Shown: positions 35,600 to 50,162, numbered from the stretch's first letter. The stretch is 64,000 nucleotides of DNA from Rotaria socialis (GCA_905331475.1 CAJNYU010000474.1:149270-213269); one strand, 5' to 3'. Made by a program: numbers and translations. Notes: generated from the sequence alone by a model not told the origin.

Positions 35600-37977
35600 T
35601 AATATTTTGATTTAAAAAAGGTTTAAAAATGGATTTTGAGCTTAAGAAAATAGAATATTAACAGTAGCAGTGGAGATGATCCAGTTAATTTTGTCATTGT
35701 GCCATTGATAGCTTCAATCACAATTTCAATCGAATTAATACATTAAAATTTGAAAAGATATTGCCTTTTATTTTATTTTATTGAAAGCCATCACATTGTG
35801 AAACCGAGTTACATATATTTGAATGGTATCCATATGCATTTGACGATGGGGTTCTTATCAGTATCACATTTTCGCGAAAGTAAAACTCCTCAGGTTGAAT
35901 TTATATAAGCACTGCTCGATTATCATCCTTCATCTTCAGTAATATATGTTCTAATATACGACGTATTTCTTGTGCACTATGGCTGAAAATAAAAAAATAT
36001 TTTGAACCAATTATTGCTTCTTCCCTGAAAGTACTTGCTCTTCCAAATTGAAATACAGTACGAACTTCAATTGATATGATGAATCAAGCCCGCGACCATT
36101 ATGAACAAGTAACATGAATCGAGAATAGATTCACTGGACCTTAGACTGACGAGGCTCCGACTTGGAAATGCATGGACAGAGGCAAAAAATGGCTGTTTGT
36201 GCCAGAAAGGGACTATGAAATTTCTGAAAAGATGGGTTCAGTCCCCCAACCTCAAAGCAATCAGAGAAGTGTTTCAAAATTCTCGTGATCAATAGAGTGA
36301 GGTCTCACATAGCTACAAAAATGTGCGGTTGAGAATTTTTTGTAATGGCGGGCTCAAAGCTCCATAGAGAACCTACAACGAGGATCGCCCTCCCCGCTCA
36401 TTTGCTGGCTCTGTGGCTAAGGGGTCTATTCTGTGTGTACCTTCCTCCTATATGGAATCAATACTGGTTACTGGTCCATCCGGTCCGGTCACGCCTTCGA
36501 AGACCAGCGCCGATATCGCTCGTCCAATATCTAGACCGGCTCCATCGCTGACCTCCCCGCAAATGCCCTTGGTTTCTGTCATATAAGTGGTCATTTGAAC
36601 CATTCGAATGATCATTTGTTTTGAAGATCAGAGTCATTCAGGCGAACGGATAGACATATACACGCACAGAGGAATTACAATTTCTAGACCCTGTCCGTTC
36701 ATTCTAGGGAAGATTCGTTGTCACTCTCTGATTAATTATAAAGTCGCAGATTCAGAAGTATTTGTAAAATGATTCCATCAATTATCTTAGACGTAATGTT
36801 ACTAATTCAAAGTGGATTTACAAAGAAAACAAGTGTTGTAATACATTTGAATTGTTTAGGTTTTTCATTGATTGTTTTTCAAGGTCATTATGGGTTTCTT
36901 TTCTTAAAAACTTCAGTTGCTCATTTTCTTCTTTCATTCAATCAAGTATTTGAAAAGACAACTGCGTGATTATTTTACCCTCAAGAAAGAAAACCAAATC
37001 AATTTACACATATGGTCAACTCCGAAACATTCTCATGTTTTTGAAAAAATTGAAGCTTTCAATCTAATTTAATATTCGTTTATTTTATAATCTGCACATC
37101 GAGAAACCATATGTGCTTCATTTAAACATCATTTGTTGCTAATAATGATTCAACTATTGAAAACGAAAGAAAAAAAAATGAAGTTTTAAGTGACATTGGA
37201 TTTATTTTCTTTATCTCATTTCATTTGCTGCCTGCCGCGTCAACTCGTTTGCCATGTCTTTCTACACGACACATTACGTATGAGTATGGTTTTTTTTTTC
37301 ATAACATGAAAAGTGTCGTTACTCAAAAGAAAACATTCACAACTTTCAAGTAATTATTATTATGAATATGTCAAAGTAAGTGATCAATTTGAAATATATT
37401 TTTTTTTGTTGAAGAAAAAGGTTTCAAAAAACAGTACGCAAAATCGTTATGAACATTATATCGTAAATTGAGATGAACAAGGTTATAGTTTTAATGAATA
37501 GTGAAAGAAAAGACACGACAAATTCTCTTACACAAATAGGGTAGTAGTAGCACGGCTCAAAATTTCACACCTTCTGTTTTTTTTTATTCTTTTTGAATGA
37601 TCACTTATACAAATTCTTCTTGCTTTCTCTCTTTTTTCTTCCATATGTAATGTCGATATTAACTTGATCGAACAATAACTCTCTCTCTCTCTCTCTCTTG
37701 TATCGCTGTGTACATACATACACTTTTTTCCTTTTCTTAAATGAACGGAGAAGTGACACTGTGTAGTTGATTTTGTTTTCATTGCTTTGTGCCTTCATTT
37801 GTATGGTAGTTACTAACAAGACATGTCCTACAAAAGAAATTAAGATGTTAAACATTGTTGATAGGCGATTTGCTGGCAAATAAATCGAAGAAGAAGAAGA
37901 ATCATCGAACACTCATTAGAAAAATTGAATCTCATGAAAACTGCTAACATTGATTATCATCAAAAATTATTTAACAT
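35600..37977. other. Gene-poor region with a GC-richer segment
   Basis: No gene is supported. The segment of about 36100-36600 is markedly richer in G+C than the rest of the window. A 68-codon frame at 36345-36551 and another frame through the same DNA are both open, but neither has a recognisable domain. The surrounding DNA is ordinary AT-rich sequence with a CT microsatellite at 37680-37700. Confidence 0.5.
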
Positions 37978-40900
37978 ATGTATACCAAAAGTCGACGAAA
38001 AACTCATCCGGAAAATATAGAAATCACTACTGGAGAAAGAGATACTGGTGAGGAAGATGATGACGAGAAGAAAAGACATTATCAAAAACGACATCATAAA
38101 ACATCAAAAGGTATACAAAATAAACTAGCAAATGAACCATCAACAAAAAACAGTGGTGCCTCTTCATTGTCGAATCTCTCATGTAAGATATTTGTAAAAT
38201 ACTTTTCTATATTATCACTTATCAGAGACTTCTTCGTACGTTTTCAACACTATCATAAAAAATATTTGTGTAATCAATCGAAAATCTAATATGATGTCTG
38301 ATTTGCAAATGTTACCGATCAAGTGCACCTAAAATTTATTCCTTCTTACAAAGAAAGCCTTTTGTTTAATTTGATTGGCATGAAAAATATGTATTCCCAG
38401 GTCGAGCAATCATATTGTAAGATCTGATCTTATATGATCTTGCACGATCATACGAAAATCTGACAAAAAATCATAGTTTCCGAGATCTGAGATCTCAGGA
38501 ACTACGATTTTTTGTCAGATTTTTGTAAGATTTCGCCCGTATTGCAAGATCTTGTATGTGCTTCATAAGATCTTGTGTCAGATTTTTCGACTCGGGTTGT
38601 CTTCCCATTGTTAAACTAATAGAAGAGCTACTTGAAAATACTATACGAACATTTCTTATATAGCTACTCTACTTCTACATATCTATCTAAATGAATTGAT
38701 ATCAATTGAAATTTATAAGTTTAAGTTGTATTTTTTGAATATTTACTCTTTTTAGTACCTATAAATAATGATAAATCTGCTGGTTATGTAGCCCATTTAC
38801 TTCACGAGGCTGATCTTACTAGTCTTGTACAATTGGACACAATCAATCAAATAAAATATTTTCTTGATGAACGTGCTCATCTTATAAGTCAAGTCTGTAA
38901 AATAAATTCTTCTACTATTGTTTGACTAATATCTATTCAACAAAACAAAAAAACGTTTAGATCGAATTTATTCGTACACAATATGAAAAACAATACACAA
39001 CATTAAAACGTCGTCTTGATGAAACAGAATCAGAAAATGAACGTCTAACTGAACAGTATCGTTCATCTTCAAAAGAACTTGTTTTATATAAAAATCTTAT
39101 TGATGCACCTGAAAATCCTGAATCACCCACCAAATCGAAAGACTATCAACAATTGAAATTAACGATTGATAACGTTTTACAAGAAAATAAACTTCTACAT
39201 GCTGAATTAAATCATTTTAAAACAAGTGATCCCGTCTATGAACAAGTACAATTATTAGAAATTAGCAATAAAAATTTAAAAGAAGAATTAACAAAATCAA
39301 CAAATGAAAATAATCGTTTAAGAAAAACGATTGATTCTGATGAAACTAAACATTTAAAAGCAAATTTAAAAAAAACTCTCGAAGAATATGAAAAAATCAA
39401 ATTAGTTAATAAAAAACTCTTACAACAATGTCAACAACAAACATCATCTCCAAAACAGGTTAGTTAGTTGATTTATATATTTTGATTAAGTTCTGTTTGT
39501 AAAAAAAGAAAACGAAAGAAAGAAAGTATCCTTGAACCATTCAGGTCTCTCGAACATACACGAGAATAAAATTTAATGTAGTTTACCGCGACAACGCCCT
39601 TGTCGAAGTCAATTTGTTCAAAAATTAACAAGAACAAAATTTAAACAATACATGTTTCACTTTTTTCTTCTTATTATTATTATTATTATTCATTGTGCAT
39701 GAAGAGAATAGAGAAAAGCAATGTAAATTTTCACGTTCTTTTTTATGTTGTTCTCGATTGCATTGAATACAAATAAACAAATTTTGCAATACAAAAATTT
39801 TTCTAAGATAAATTTATTTTTCAACAGGCACACTTTTATCCTTCTCCTCCATCTCCACTATCTAATCAACAACAATTATCACCGATTTCTCAACATTCTT
39901 CAAAATCAATAGATGAAAACCTTTTAAGTCGTTATCCATCGAATGAAGTTACTCAGTTGCGTGAACATGTTCAACGTTTAGAACAGACATTGCATAAACG
40001 TGATTATGAATTGCAAAAATTACAAAACGAAATCGACAAAGGTGCAAGTTCAATAATGAGTTCAATTGAAGATCTTTATACGGTTTCAACAAATGTTGCC
40101 TCACCAAAAAGTATTCTTAAACATCAACCAACAGTTATTCAATTGCAAAATGAATTAGATCAATTGCACGATAAATTAGATGAATTAATAAAGGAAAATC
40201 AAGAATTAAAAACTCGTACACAAGAATTCGATACAATTTATGAAGAAAATGAATATCTGTATGCTGAAAAAAGTCAATGGAATGAAGAAATGGAACGTGC
40301 TAGACTACGACAATTAGTACTTGAACAAGAAGCACACACATTGAGAGAGCGTGAAAAAGAATTTATTTTAACAAATGATCCAACAGTAACTGAAGATAAT
40401 TCTAGTGTATCACAATTAAAATTAAAAATTAATTGGCTGAATCAAATCAATAATCAATCAGAATTGGAAATTGTTCGTTTACGTGAACAAATCGAATCAA
40501 TAACAAAAAAATTTCAACAAGCAAAACGAGATTTGACGAATAAAACTCAACATTATAAACAGATTATAGAAGCAGCTCAAGATGCACAAAAACTTCCTCA
40601 GGTATTGTTATTTTTATCTATAATACTTTTTTTTTCGTTATCTTAATTTTAATAGGAATTAGCTCGCGTTGAAAAAATTTGTGCTGATATGGAAAGTAAA
40701 TTTGAACATGAACGGCAAGAATATGAAAAGACGGTTACGGCTTTAGAAGAACAAAGTGAAAAAAGAGAAAAAAAATATAGCGTAAGATACGTATATTATA
40801 ATATCAAATTCTTCTTTGATTTGATTCAACCGAAAGTGAGGCAGTCTTTCATATAGATATTGATTAAGAATATAATTTATTTAATGAATAATTAGCATAC

Positions 40901-43900
40901 TTTATATTGTACAATGAAAAACATCTTCATTATGACATCAGCTTTCGACCTTGAGTGAATTCAACAGAAGAACAATGAAAACTACTCTCAAGGATAAATA
41001 TATCTTATGTCTTATTGAAAATAAGTAGCGACAAGGGAGACATCGAGAGAGAGAGACAATATAATATTCAGAAACTAAAATTGGAATCGCAAAATAAATT
41101 AGTTTTGGCTGTCCTATTGCTGTTTGAATTTCGTAAGTCTCATTGAGCAAAGGAAAATTTTTGTCTCTAATTAATTGTAAAAGTTCGAAATGTTTTTTTT
41201 TCTTGAAGATAAATCTTGATTTTCATCTTTGTTAGTAGATTTAAGCTTGTATTCATTCTTTTTATGTAAGAAGAAACAGTAGTCATTTTCTCTCTATTGA
41301 AATTCAAATAGATATATGAATGGTTTCTTCTATGGTACCATTAGAAAATGATGTTTGAAAGTATTTTTATTTACAAGCAAATCTACATATTGATTTTTTT
41401 CAGCATTCCTATTCTAGAAGAAAGCATTTATTATGCTACCACATAGAATACATAATTGAAATAGGCCATCATTGCTCTTAAGTTGAAAATATGCCAGTAG
41501 AATATAGTTATATAATATACTCCAGTTTTTGAATAACATCTATGAACATAGATAAATAAATATCGAATAAAAATAGCTTAAAAGATGTTCAATATTCACG
41601 GTAGGAACTTTATTTGATTCGATACTAGACTGTAATTAAATAGCTACAATCGTGCATGTTACAAAGTGTTACATTCAACTGTAATTCCATTAAAATACGA
41701 CATGACTGAATATGAATATATAAAATTAGGAATATCTAGTTTCAGTTAACTAACTATCAACTCCATGTAGTTCATGCATACTGGTATTATCGTTCAATGA
41801 AGAGTTAAGACAATTTTCCATAAAAATAGGTTGATTCTTTCTCGAGTCATTGATAGTAATCTTTTTCAAATATATCTATGATTTTGAATTTTACATAATC
41901 TTGTTCGATTTTGCTTAAATGTTGACTTAGAATGACGCATCCCCAGTGAAAACCTTTTAACAGTACGATATTTTACAATAGAATTTCTATTCCTACGAGA
42001 AACATGTAATCTTCATATTTCAAAATCAATGTGATTCAATAAGCGCCAAATTGTCGACGATTTCTATAGACCTTGATTACTTCTTGTATTTTGCATTAGT
42101 GTCGGTTCTGTTTTTCTTCTATACATTCGATAGAAAATATTGAAATATCTTAATTTCATACTGAATTGATTGTTTAGTATTTGTTTAAATGAAATTTGAC
42201 TTCAAAAACTAAAACCTCTCTTCTAGTCTCTTTATGATGGAATTCTTAAACTTCAAAATGATTATCGTCAAAAAGAACTTGACTTTACTCAACAACTAGA
42301 AGATGCTGTTAACCAACGAGATGCTCTTCTTATGCAATTATCTTCTTTTCAAAATGTTTGTCAGCAACTTCAAAAAGAAAATCGAAGTCTGGAGGAAGAA
42401 GTAAATCTATTATATTGATTAACTTATCAAATATCATTGTTTGTTTCTTTTTCAAATTTAATCAAAAAGATAAATTCAAAAAATGAAACAAATCGAGATC
42501 TAAAATTCGCTTTAACATCAACAACTGATGATACTCAAACAGTCTATAGTCAGCTACATCAATTACATAAAAGTCTAAGTGAATTGCAAAAGAGATATGA
42601 TTATGATATAGCAGAGCGCAATTCTCAAATAGAATTTCTACGAAATGAACAAAAGAAAATGATGGTAAAATTTTGAAAGACGATTAAAAACATTATTTTT
42701 ACTTTTGTTTTTAGTCAAATTATGATGGCGAATTATTTAAAACACATCAAACAATAATTCAATTACAGCATGATAACAATCAGTTTACTAGTCAATTAGA
42801 ACGATATCGAACGAATATTGATAAACTTAAAACTGAAATCAATGAAAAAATAAATGTTCGTTGTAGACAAATCTTCGTTTGGTTTTTCTTCGTTCATCTA
42901 AATATTTGTTTTATTTTATTATTTAGTTTATTGAACAACTACAAAGTGATTTAAATGAACGATCAGCATTACATCTTACTATTAATAATCAATTGACACA
43001 AGAAAATAAAGTAAAAATGCTAAAAATAAATGAACTCGAACAAGACTTATTACAAGAACAACAACATGTAGATTTTTCTAAACAAAAATTAAACATAAAC
43101 GATTAGAATATATTTCTTTTTTCTGTTGTATTCTAGAAAACAGAACTACAACGAACTATTCAAGAACTACAATCAGAATTAGTTAAATCTCGTATTGTAG
43201 CTAAAGATTCTTTAGAAAAAAGTGAAGAATTCGAACGACGTTTTCATGAAACTGATAAACATTTTTTTCATTTAAATGAAACAACTGAACCAACAAAACG
43301 GGAAATAAATACTTTAAGATTTGAATTATTAACAAAATCTGATCAAAATACAGTTTTACAAAATACGATTGAAGATGAAAAACTTAAACGGTATTTCATG
43401 TTTTGCTTTTGTTTTATAAGAGAAATTATTTTCAATAATTTTTTGTGCAAAAATAATTCAAAGGAAATATTAAGGTAAACAAAATAGAAATTTTCATCTT
43501 CGATAGATAATAAAAAAAAACATCGTCGAAAGACAAATTAAAATCGAGATAACATAGATTCCAACGTTGAAGAAAACATGCGCGTTGTCTAGCGAAAAAA
43601 CAAGTAATCCAAAGATTATGGCCAAATAGGATAAAATCTAATGTTATGATATTCCATTTCACGAGTGTGTTAGAGTTTAGTTTCCAACAGTTAGAATTAT
43701 CATCCTAACTCGTGGCAAATGTTATTCATATATATGATAAGAATTTATCGATATTGATTTACGTTATGTATCTTGTGACTGCATTTCTCGAGAATGAGAT
43801 AAAAGATTGATGACGCAACGAGACACAAAAAAAGATCAAATAAAAAAAAGATTCCCCAAAACAGTAACGATAGCTACATTGTGTTTCACATTTCTATCCA

Positions 43901-45110
43901 AGACGCATTGTACTCATAGCTGTTTCTGTTTTTTAGACAAAGACTTGAAATGAAGTTGAAACGATTGAAAGATGAATACGCTAGTATACGTAAAGAACTG
44001 TATACTCGCATTGAAGAAAATAATTCATTACAACAAGAACTCATTGAATATCGACTTAAACTTGATTATTATGCACAAATCAATAATCAAACATTACTCT
44101 CGATATTACCTGTAAGTTTAAAGAAAAGAAGGGAAAAAAAAGAAATTTTATCTTTAATTTTAATCTTAAATCAGACTAATGAAAATGATCAATCAACAGC
44201 AGTTCAATTATATTTAAAGGAAAAGGCAGATAGTCAAAATTGGCAATTTAAATGTCGAATGTATCAACAAAAAATTGAACAAGCGCAAAGAAATTATGAA
44301 TCAACTCGAGATAAATATAAACAGCGTTTGCAAGAAGAACGGTCAGAATCTATTTTAATCTATTTACTCAATTTAATCATTTCTTCGTTTTTGTTTTATA
44401 GAGATATGTTTGAACGTTCGAAAATAAAGTATCTTGAACATATGAAAAATATTCAAAAAGATTTACATGAAACACGACAATTACTGGAGAAAGATACCGA
44501 ATTAAAAATGAGTCAAGAATCAGCATATCAACAATTGGTTGATGAACGAAGACAATTACTTACCAGGTAATAATATAGGATCTTCAAATGTGTATCTTTT
44601 CTCTTCGTTTTAAAACAAATTTTTGTATCTACTTAGTTATAGCATTTCCTATAGATGAATTCTTTTGCTTTTGATATCTATTATTTATTTATCTATTCAC
44701 TAGTATGCTTGATAAAGATGCCAAAGTACGTGAAATGCGCCGCGAAAATCATTTGTTAATATCAAAAATTCAATTTCTTGAAAATCAAATGGAAATTTTA
44801 AATGATCGTGTCGATAGAACGTTACGTGAACGAAGTCCATATCGTCTAGATGTTAATAGCCTTCGAGTAGATAGCAATGTTTCGATTGAAGTAAATATTT
44901 CATATAAATTTCTTTGTTTTTCTATTCCGAAGAAAAAAACAATCTTTACTTGTTATGTTATAGACAAGTGCTCGTGGTTCACCTGTTTCTCCAACGACAC
45001 GAAAATCAACAACTTATATTGATTCAACAGGATGGAATCAGTCTGTTCTCTATACCGAATCATTTGGTTTTAATAATGATCTTCACTCTGAAACATCTGC
45101 TGTTACTTGA
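37978..45110 (+). CDS. Large coiled-coil protein (15 exons, 1161 aa), family unknown
   Basis: Exons are 37978-38182, 38756-38892, 38961-39458, 39828-40601, 40656-40781, 42227-42400, 42470-42664, 42715-42855, 42927-43067, 43137-43390, 43937-44111, 44175-44341, 44402-44566, 44704-44890, 44964-45110. Every join preserves frame. The N-terminus is a basic, charged tail; a short segment AGYVAHLLHEADLTSLVQL follows. From about residue 110 almost the whole protein is heptad coiled coil, broken by a Pro/Ser-rich linker (FYPSPPSPLSNQQQ) after exon 3. The C-terminal ~60 residues are non-helical and Ser/Thr-rich (RGSPVSPTTRKS), which suggests phosphorylation. The layout resembles centrosomal, basal-body or Golgi scaffold proteins, but I cannot name an orthologue. 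Introns after exons 5 and 10 are long (1445 and 546 nt) and contain no gene. Confidence 0.85.
38396..38596. mobile_element. CCCAGG-family MITE in intron 1 of the coiled-coil gene
   Basis: The left tip is CCCAGGTCGAGCAATCATA and the right tip reads TTTTTCGACTCGGG, an imperfect inverted pair. A central palindrome around GAGATCTGAGATCTC joins two arms carrying AAAATCTGACAAAAAATC and its complement. Confidence 0.65.
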
Positions 45111-46401
45111 AATAATTAAGATTTTTTCTTTTTCATGTTTTTGTTGACGATGATAATCGAATAAGGTTTTTGTTTTCCTCAGGCTAAAAACAGTGAAATA
45201 TTGCTTTAAACCTTATTTATCGTTTTGCTATTTTTTTAGAACCGTCTTTGTCAGATATATCTTTCTTTTCTTTGTTTTTTTTTGCTATTAGAAATGTAGA
45301 ATAATTGCTAAAATTAGAATATTGATCTTTGATTAGATTATTTTTGTATTATTGTGTGTTACAAGAATAAGTTGAAAAATATTCAGACTAATAGGTAAAT
45401 TGAAATTAAGTGGAAATTGTGACAGCATTCAAAATTAACATCAGTACAGTTGTAGCGTTCAATTTGAATTTTCCACACAATATATAACAGATGTTGACAT
45501 TTGAAAACCAGAATTTATATTTTTTATGATTATGAGTCATTTTCATATCACAAACAATAGAACCGGTACTTTTGATATCGAGAAGACGAAAGTAAATAAA
45601 TAGAGATATTCACTGACGTATACTAATATTGATAAGAATAATTATACTCGTATACAAATTATCATAACTCTTTCATTTAAAGGGTCTACGAAAATTGGTC
45701 GAATGAAAAATGGTCGAACGATAATTGGTCGCCGAAAATTGGTCGATACGAAAATTGGTCGAAAATTTTGTAATAGAAGAACAAAAGCTTTTTCTTAAAC
45801 GGAAACTCCAAGCCCGAAGTGTATGTTGAGAGTGAGGGTGTGACTGAGGTGGTCACTGTGTTCTCAAAACAGTCAACGTTACTAAAAGAGTTAGAAGGTC
45901 TTCTTCCTAAGTTCTAAACTACTTTTCGTTTATTATGCATGCCTAATTTATTTGTCCGAATCACTATTTTCCTCTAATATTAACATGATAATGTAATTAG
46001 TGCTAGTTTCACCTTTACACTACAAAATTCGAGCTGCTTTTAAAAAAGCTTTTGTTCTTCTATTATAAAATTTTCGACCAATTTTCGCTCTCCCATTACA
46101 ATTACAACATACATGTCCAGCGAGAAATAAAATCCGTTCGCTTCTCATAAGAGGGCGCTTCTATCCAATATTTACTTATTTAACATCGACTCCTATTTCA
46201 ATTGGTCTTTTTCTTTCTCTAGTTAGTCAATACTTGGGTCAAAAACAAAAAAAAAAGAATAATAATACTATTTCTGTGCTTTCGTCATCAGTATAACGGT
46301 ATTGTAGAGACGTTACTCATCAGGACTATTTATTTACTATCTTGTCGTTAAACCTAACTTTGCAAGATAGTTCTTTTCTTTTTCTTAATCAATTATTTTC
46401 A
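45111..46401. other. Intergenic region with an inverted-repeat element at 45681-46087
   Basis: The region lies between two + strand genes. Apart from the element listed next it is AT-rich without coding signal. A pyrimidine tract ending in AG near 46222 precedes WDSUB1. Confidence 0.55.
45681..46087. mobile_element. Inverted-repeat element with tandem AATTGGTCGA copies
   Basis: The left side carries five spaced copies of (A)ATTGGTCG between about 45689 and 45770. The last runs into a ~45-nt segment (45749-45794) that reappears inverted at 46042-46087; both arms contain AATAGAAGAACAAAAGCTTT. The right side has only one copy of the tandem unit. About 250 nt of unrelated sequence lie between the arms. 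No transposase is present. Confidence 0.65.
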
Positions 46402-48019
46402 ATGGCAAGCAACAAGCCACCTGTACTATCCGTCCAATTAATACATACACTGAGTGGTCATGTATCTGATGTTAATGCTGTTATATTCTCACCAACACAT
46501 TCTACGCCACCATTACTAGCTTCATGTTCATCGGATAAAACGATTCGATTATGGAATTTGAATGATCAATTATCAACAGTATTAACACGGCATACTTATC
46601 AAGTGCATTGTCTTGCTTTTTCACCAATTCTTAATGATAATAATGATTCAACGATTAAATATATGGCATCAGCTTCAACGGATGGTACTTGCCTATTATG
46701 GGATTTAAAGACAATCAGTGTATTAAAAGAATATAAACATGATAGTGATTCTCCTATACGTGTTTGTCAATTTTCATCGGACGGCATTTATTTAGCAACA
46801 GGTTAATTTCATTTCTTTGTTTTCTCGTTGAAAGTAGAGAAGAAAATAAAAAATATATTTTTTCATCTTTTTAGCTGGTGATGATGAATTAATCAATTTA
46901 TGGGATATAACTGCTTCATCATCTCGACCAATTAAAATTTTAGCTGGTCATTCAGGATCCATAGTTGCCCTGAGATTTTTTTCAAATCTTCTTATATCCG
47001 GTTCATTTTATGGTGATCTTAAACTTTGGGTGATTGATTCATCATTTACTGGTCCTGTTCATTTTGAACGTGAAGCGCATGATTTAGGTGTAACATGTTT
47101 AGATGTTTATTCTCCTTCTCCTTCTTCAACTGAAAACCATCATCATCATCATCATCCGCCTTATTTAATAGCGTCAGGTGGAAATGATAATCATGTTAAA
47201 ATTTGGCATTGTTCAACATCATCAAAATATCATTTAACACTAGTAAGAACAATGAAAAAACATATATGTCCTATTATGTGTGTATCATTTGGTATTAAAA
47301 ATTATTTAGCAAGTGGTTCTGGTGATAAAACAATTATTATTTGGAATTATGATACAGGGCATTTTATTCATCAGTTTGATGCACATACACGTTATGTTAC
47401 ATGTTGTGCATTTTCATCGGATGGTCATTATTTAGCATCGGGTTCAAATGATCGTATGGTGAATATATGGCAAATAAATTATAGTGATACTGAAAAAGAT
47501 GACGATGAAAAAAATCATAAAAAATCTAAAAACCAAGAATTTCAATTGCATCCTATTGATCAATGGACAAATGAAATGGTTAAACAATGGCTTGAACAAT
47601 TTAATATAAAAACAAAGTTGAGTCTAACTGGAAATGATTTATTATTGAAATCGGACAGTGAAATATTAGAATTATTTAATAATAATGAACTATTATTAAA
47701 TGAACTTAGTTCATTAAGACATAAACATTTTATAAAACAATTTTTATTGAAAAAAACAAATCTAAATTTAGTATCAGATGAAAATAATGAACAAACAATA
47801 CCAAATGAATTTTTATGTCCAATAACACATGAATTAATGCACGATCCTGTCTGTGCATCTGACGGTTATACATACGAGAGAAAAGCCATTGAAGAATGGT
47901 TAGCAAAAAAACCAACAAGCCCGATTATGAATCTATCAATTAAGGGTACACAACTTTATTCAAATAAAATTTTAAAAATGTTAATTGATAAATATGTACA
48001 GCACAATTCATATCTTTAA
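46402..48019 (+). CDS. WDSUB1: WDSUB1: WD40, SAM and U-box protein (2 exons, 514 aa)
   Basis: A predicted E3 ubiquitin ligase. Exons are 46402-46801 and 46875-48019. WD40 repeats occupy roughly residues 10-315, with repeated units such as LASCSSDKTIRLWN, LASGSGDKTIIIWN and LASGSNDRMVNIW. A SAM domain follows (IDQWTNEMVKQWLEQF). The C-terminus is a U-box: NEFLCPITHELMHDPVCASD followed by GYTYERKAIEEWLA. This domain order is diagnostic. The start is the first in-frame ATG (MASNKPP); upstream codons in the frame lack ATG. A His run (about residue 225) lies in a WD40 loop. The next gene starts 150 nt downstream on the same strand. Confidence 0.96.
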
Positions 48020-48130
48020 TTTTTGTAGAAGTTCAAATATTATTTTATATTTTTGTTCTGTCCATCTATGATTACTGTGATAGGAATGCGCAAAAATATT
48101 TTATGAGAAAAAATAATTATAAGTTGTCTT

Positions 48131-48149
48131 TTTATTTTATCTTTTATAG
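48131..48149 (+). promoter_or_regulatory. Acceptor-like tract before the UMP-CMP kinase gene
   Basis: The T-rich run tttattttatcttttatag ends in AG at 48148-48149, 20 nt upstream of the start codon. It may be a spliced-leader acceptor in the short gap after WDSUB1. Confidence 0.4.
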
Positions 48150-48169
48150 ATATATAAAGAGAGATTGCT

Positions 48170-49136
<967 letters not shown>

Positions 49137-49330
49137 TTACTAGTTTAATAATTCGACTGACCCGTTTGTCCCCATCGTTTTGAATATTTATGACATGATA
49201 AAAAGATCTCACATAATTTTAATTTTATGTCCTGTTTTGTGCACTTAGATATTTTATTTCGGATTATATTTTATCTAGTTCAATACTTTCATATTTAGAC
49301 AAAAGAAAAAAAAATACAAGTATTAATAAT

Positions 49331-49341
49331 TTTCTCTCTAG
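49331..49341 (+). promoter_or_regulatory. Acceptor-like tract before IMMP2L
   Basis: tttctctctag ends at 49341, 40 nt upstream of the proposed IMMP2L start codon. Confidence 0.4.
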
Positions 49342-49381
49342 ATCAATTTTGTTTTTCTCTTCTATTATTTATACTAATGAA

Positions 49382-50162
49382 ATGGTAGATGAAGGTTTTT
49401 CTCTGATTTATTTCAATTGTAATATAAATATATTTGCATAGAAATTCGGAGGTTTTCTAAAGCATGGATTTAAAGGCGCTATTTTTGCCCTTCCATTTCT
49501 TGCCACTTTTATGGATAAGATAGCGACAATATCACTTGTCGATGGAACTTCAATGCAGGTAGACTATATTCACTGTGATCGACTATTAATTGATTTCCTA
49601 TAGCCTCTTCTAAATCCAACTGGTTTAAGTAGTGACTGGGTTTTAATAAAACGTTGGCATGTGGATGACTATTCTTTACAGAAAGGTGATATTATATCAT
49701 TTGAGTAGGTTTTCTTTATGATTTTTCTACTTCTATAACTAATGTTTAATATTGAAAACTTTATAAGATCTCCTCGCGAGCCAGGTACATATATGATCAA
49801 ACGTGTAAAAGCATCTGAAAATGATTTAATTTAGTAAGAAAGTCATTTTTAAAATAAAGCTAGTTTTTGTGAGTTATTATTTATTTTTCAAGTGATACAA
49901 CAAAACAAAAAGAAACATGTGTGACCAAAGGACATATCTGGGTTGAAGGGGACAATAAACGCGCGAGTTATGATAGTCGTCATTTTGGTTGTGTAAGTTC
50001 ACGAGATGATTCGAGAAACCAAAGAGCAATTTATCATATTTTTAGGTTGCTCGAGGTTTAGTAACTGGACGAGCATTATACGTTGTCTGGCCACCAGAAC
50101 GTTTTGGTATCAAGTTATCACCACTCAGCGACGACGACTATGATAATGATGATGAAGATTAA
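49382..50162 (+). CDS. IMMP2L: Mitochondrial inner membrane protease subunit 2-like (6 exons, 167 aa)
   Basis: A signal-peptidase-type serine protease that removes intermembrane-space sorting signals at the mitochondrial inner membrane. Exons are 49382-49384, 49442-49558, 49604-49704, 49768-49833, 49893-49992, 50046-50162. The N-terminal hydrophobic segment (GAIFALPFLATF) is followed by the catalytic Ser in VDGTSMQP, the catalytic Lys in YMIKRV, and the box GHIWVEGDNKRASYDSRHFG, then WPPERFG. The human protein is 175 aa. Exon 2 lacks a start codon. The simplest solution is a first coding exon consisting only of ATG (49382-49384) followed by a 57-nt intron; the alternatives tested break the frame. 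The tail is acidic (DDDYDNDDED). Confidence 0.88.

Noticed and set aside
36236-36260. GGGTTCAGTCCCCC, resembling a tRNA T-arm
   Set aside because: No matching acceptor stem, D-arm or anticodon arm could be placed at the right distance.
36345-36551. 68-codon frame in the GC-richer block
   Set aside because: No domain seen and no splice partners; the DNA is also open in another frame, as expected of GC-richer sequence.
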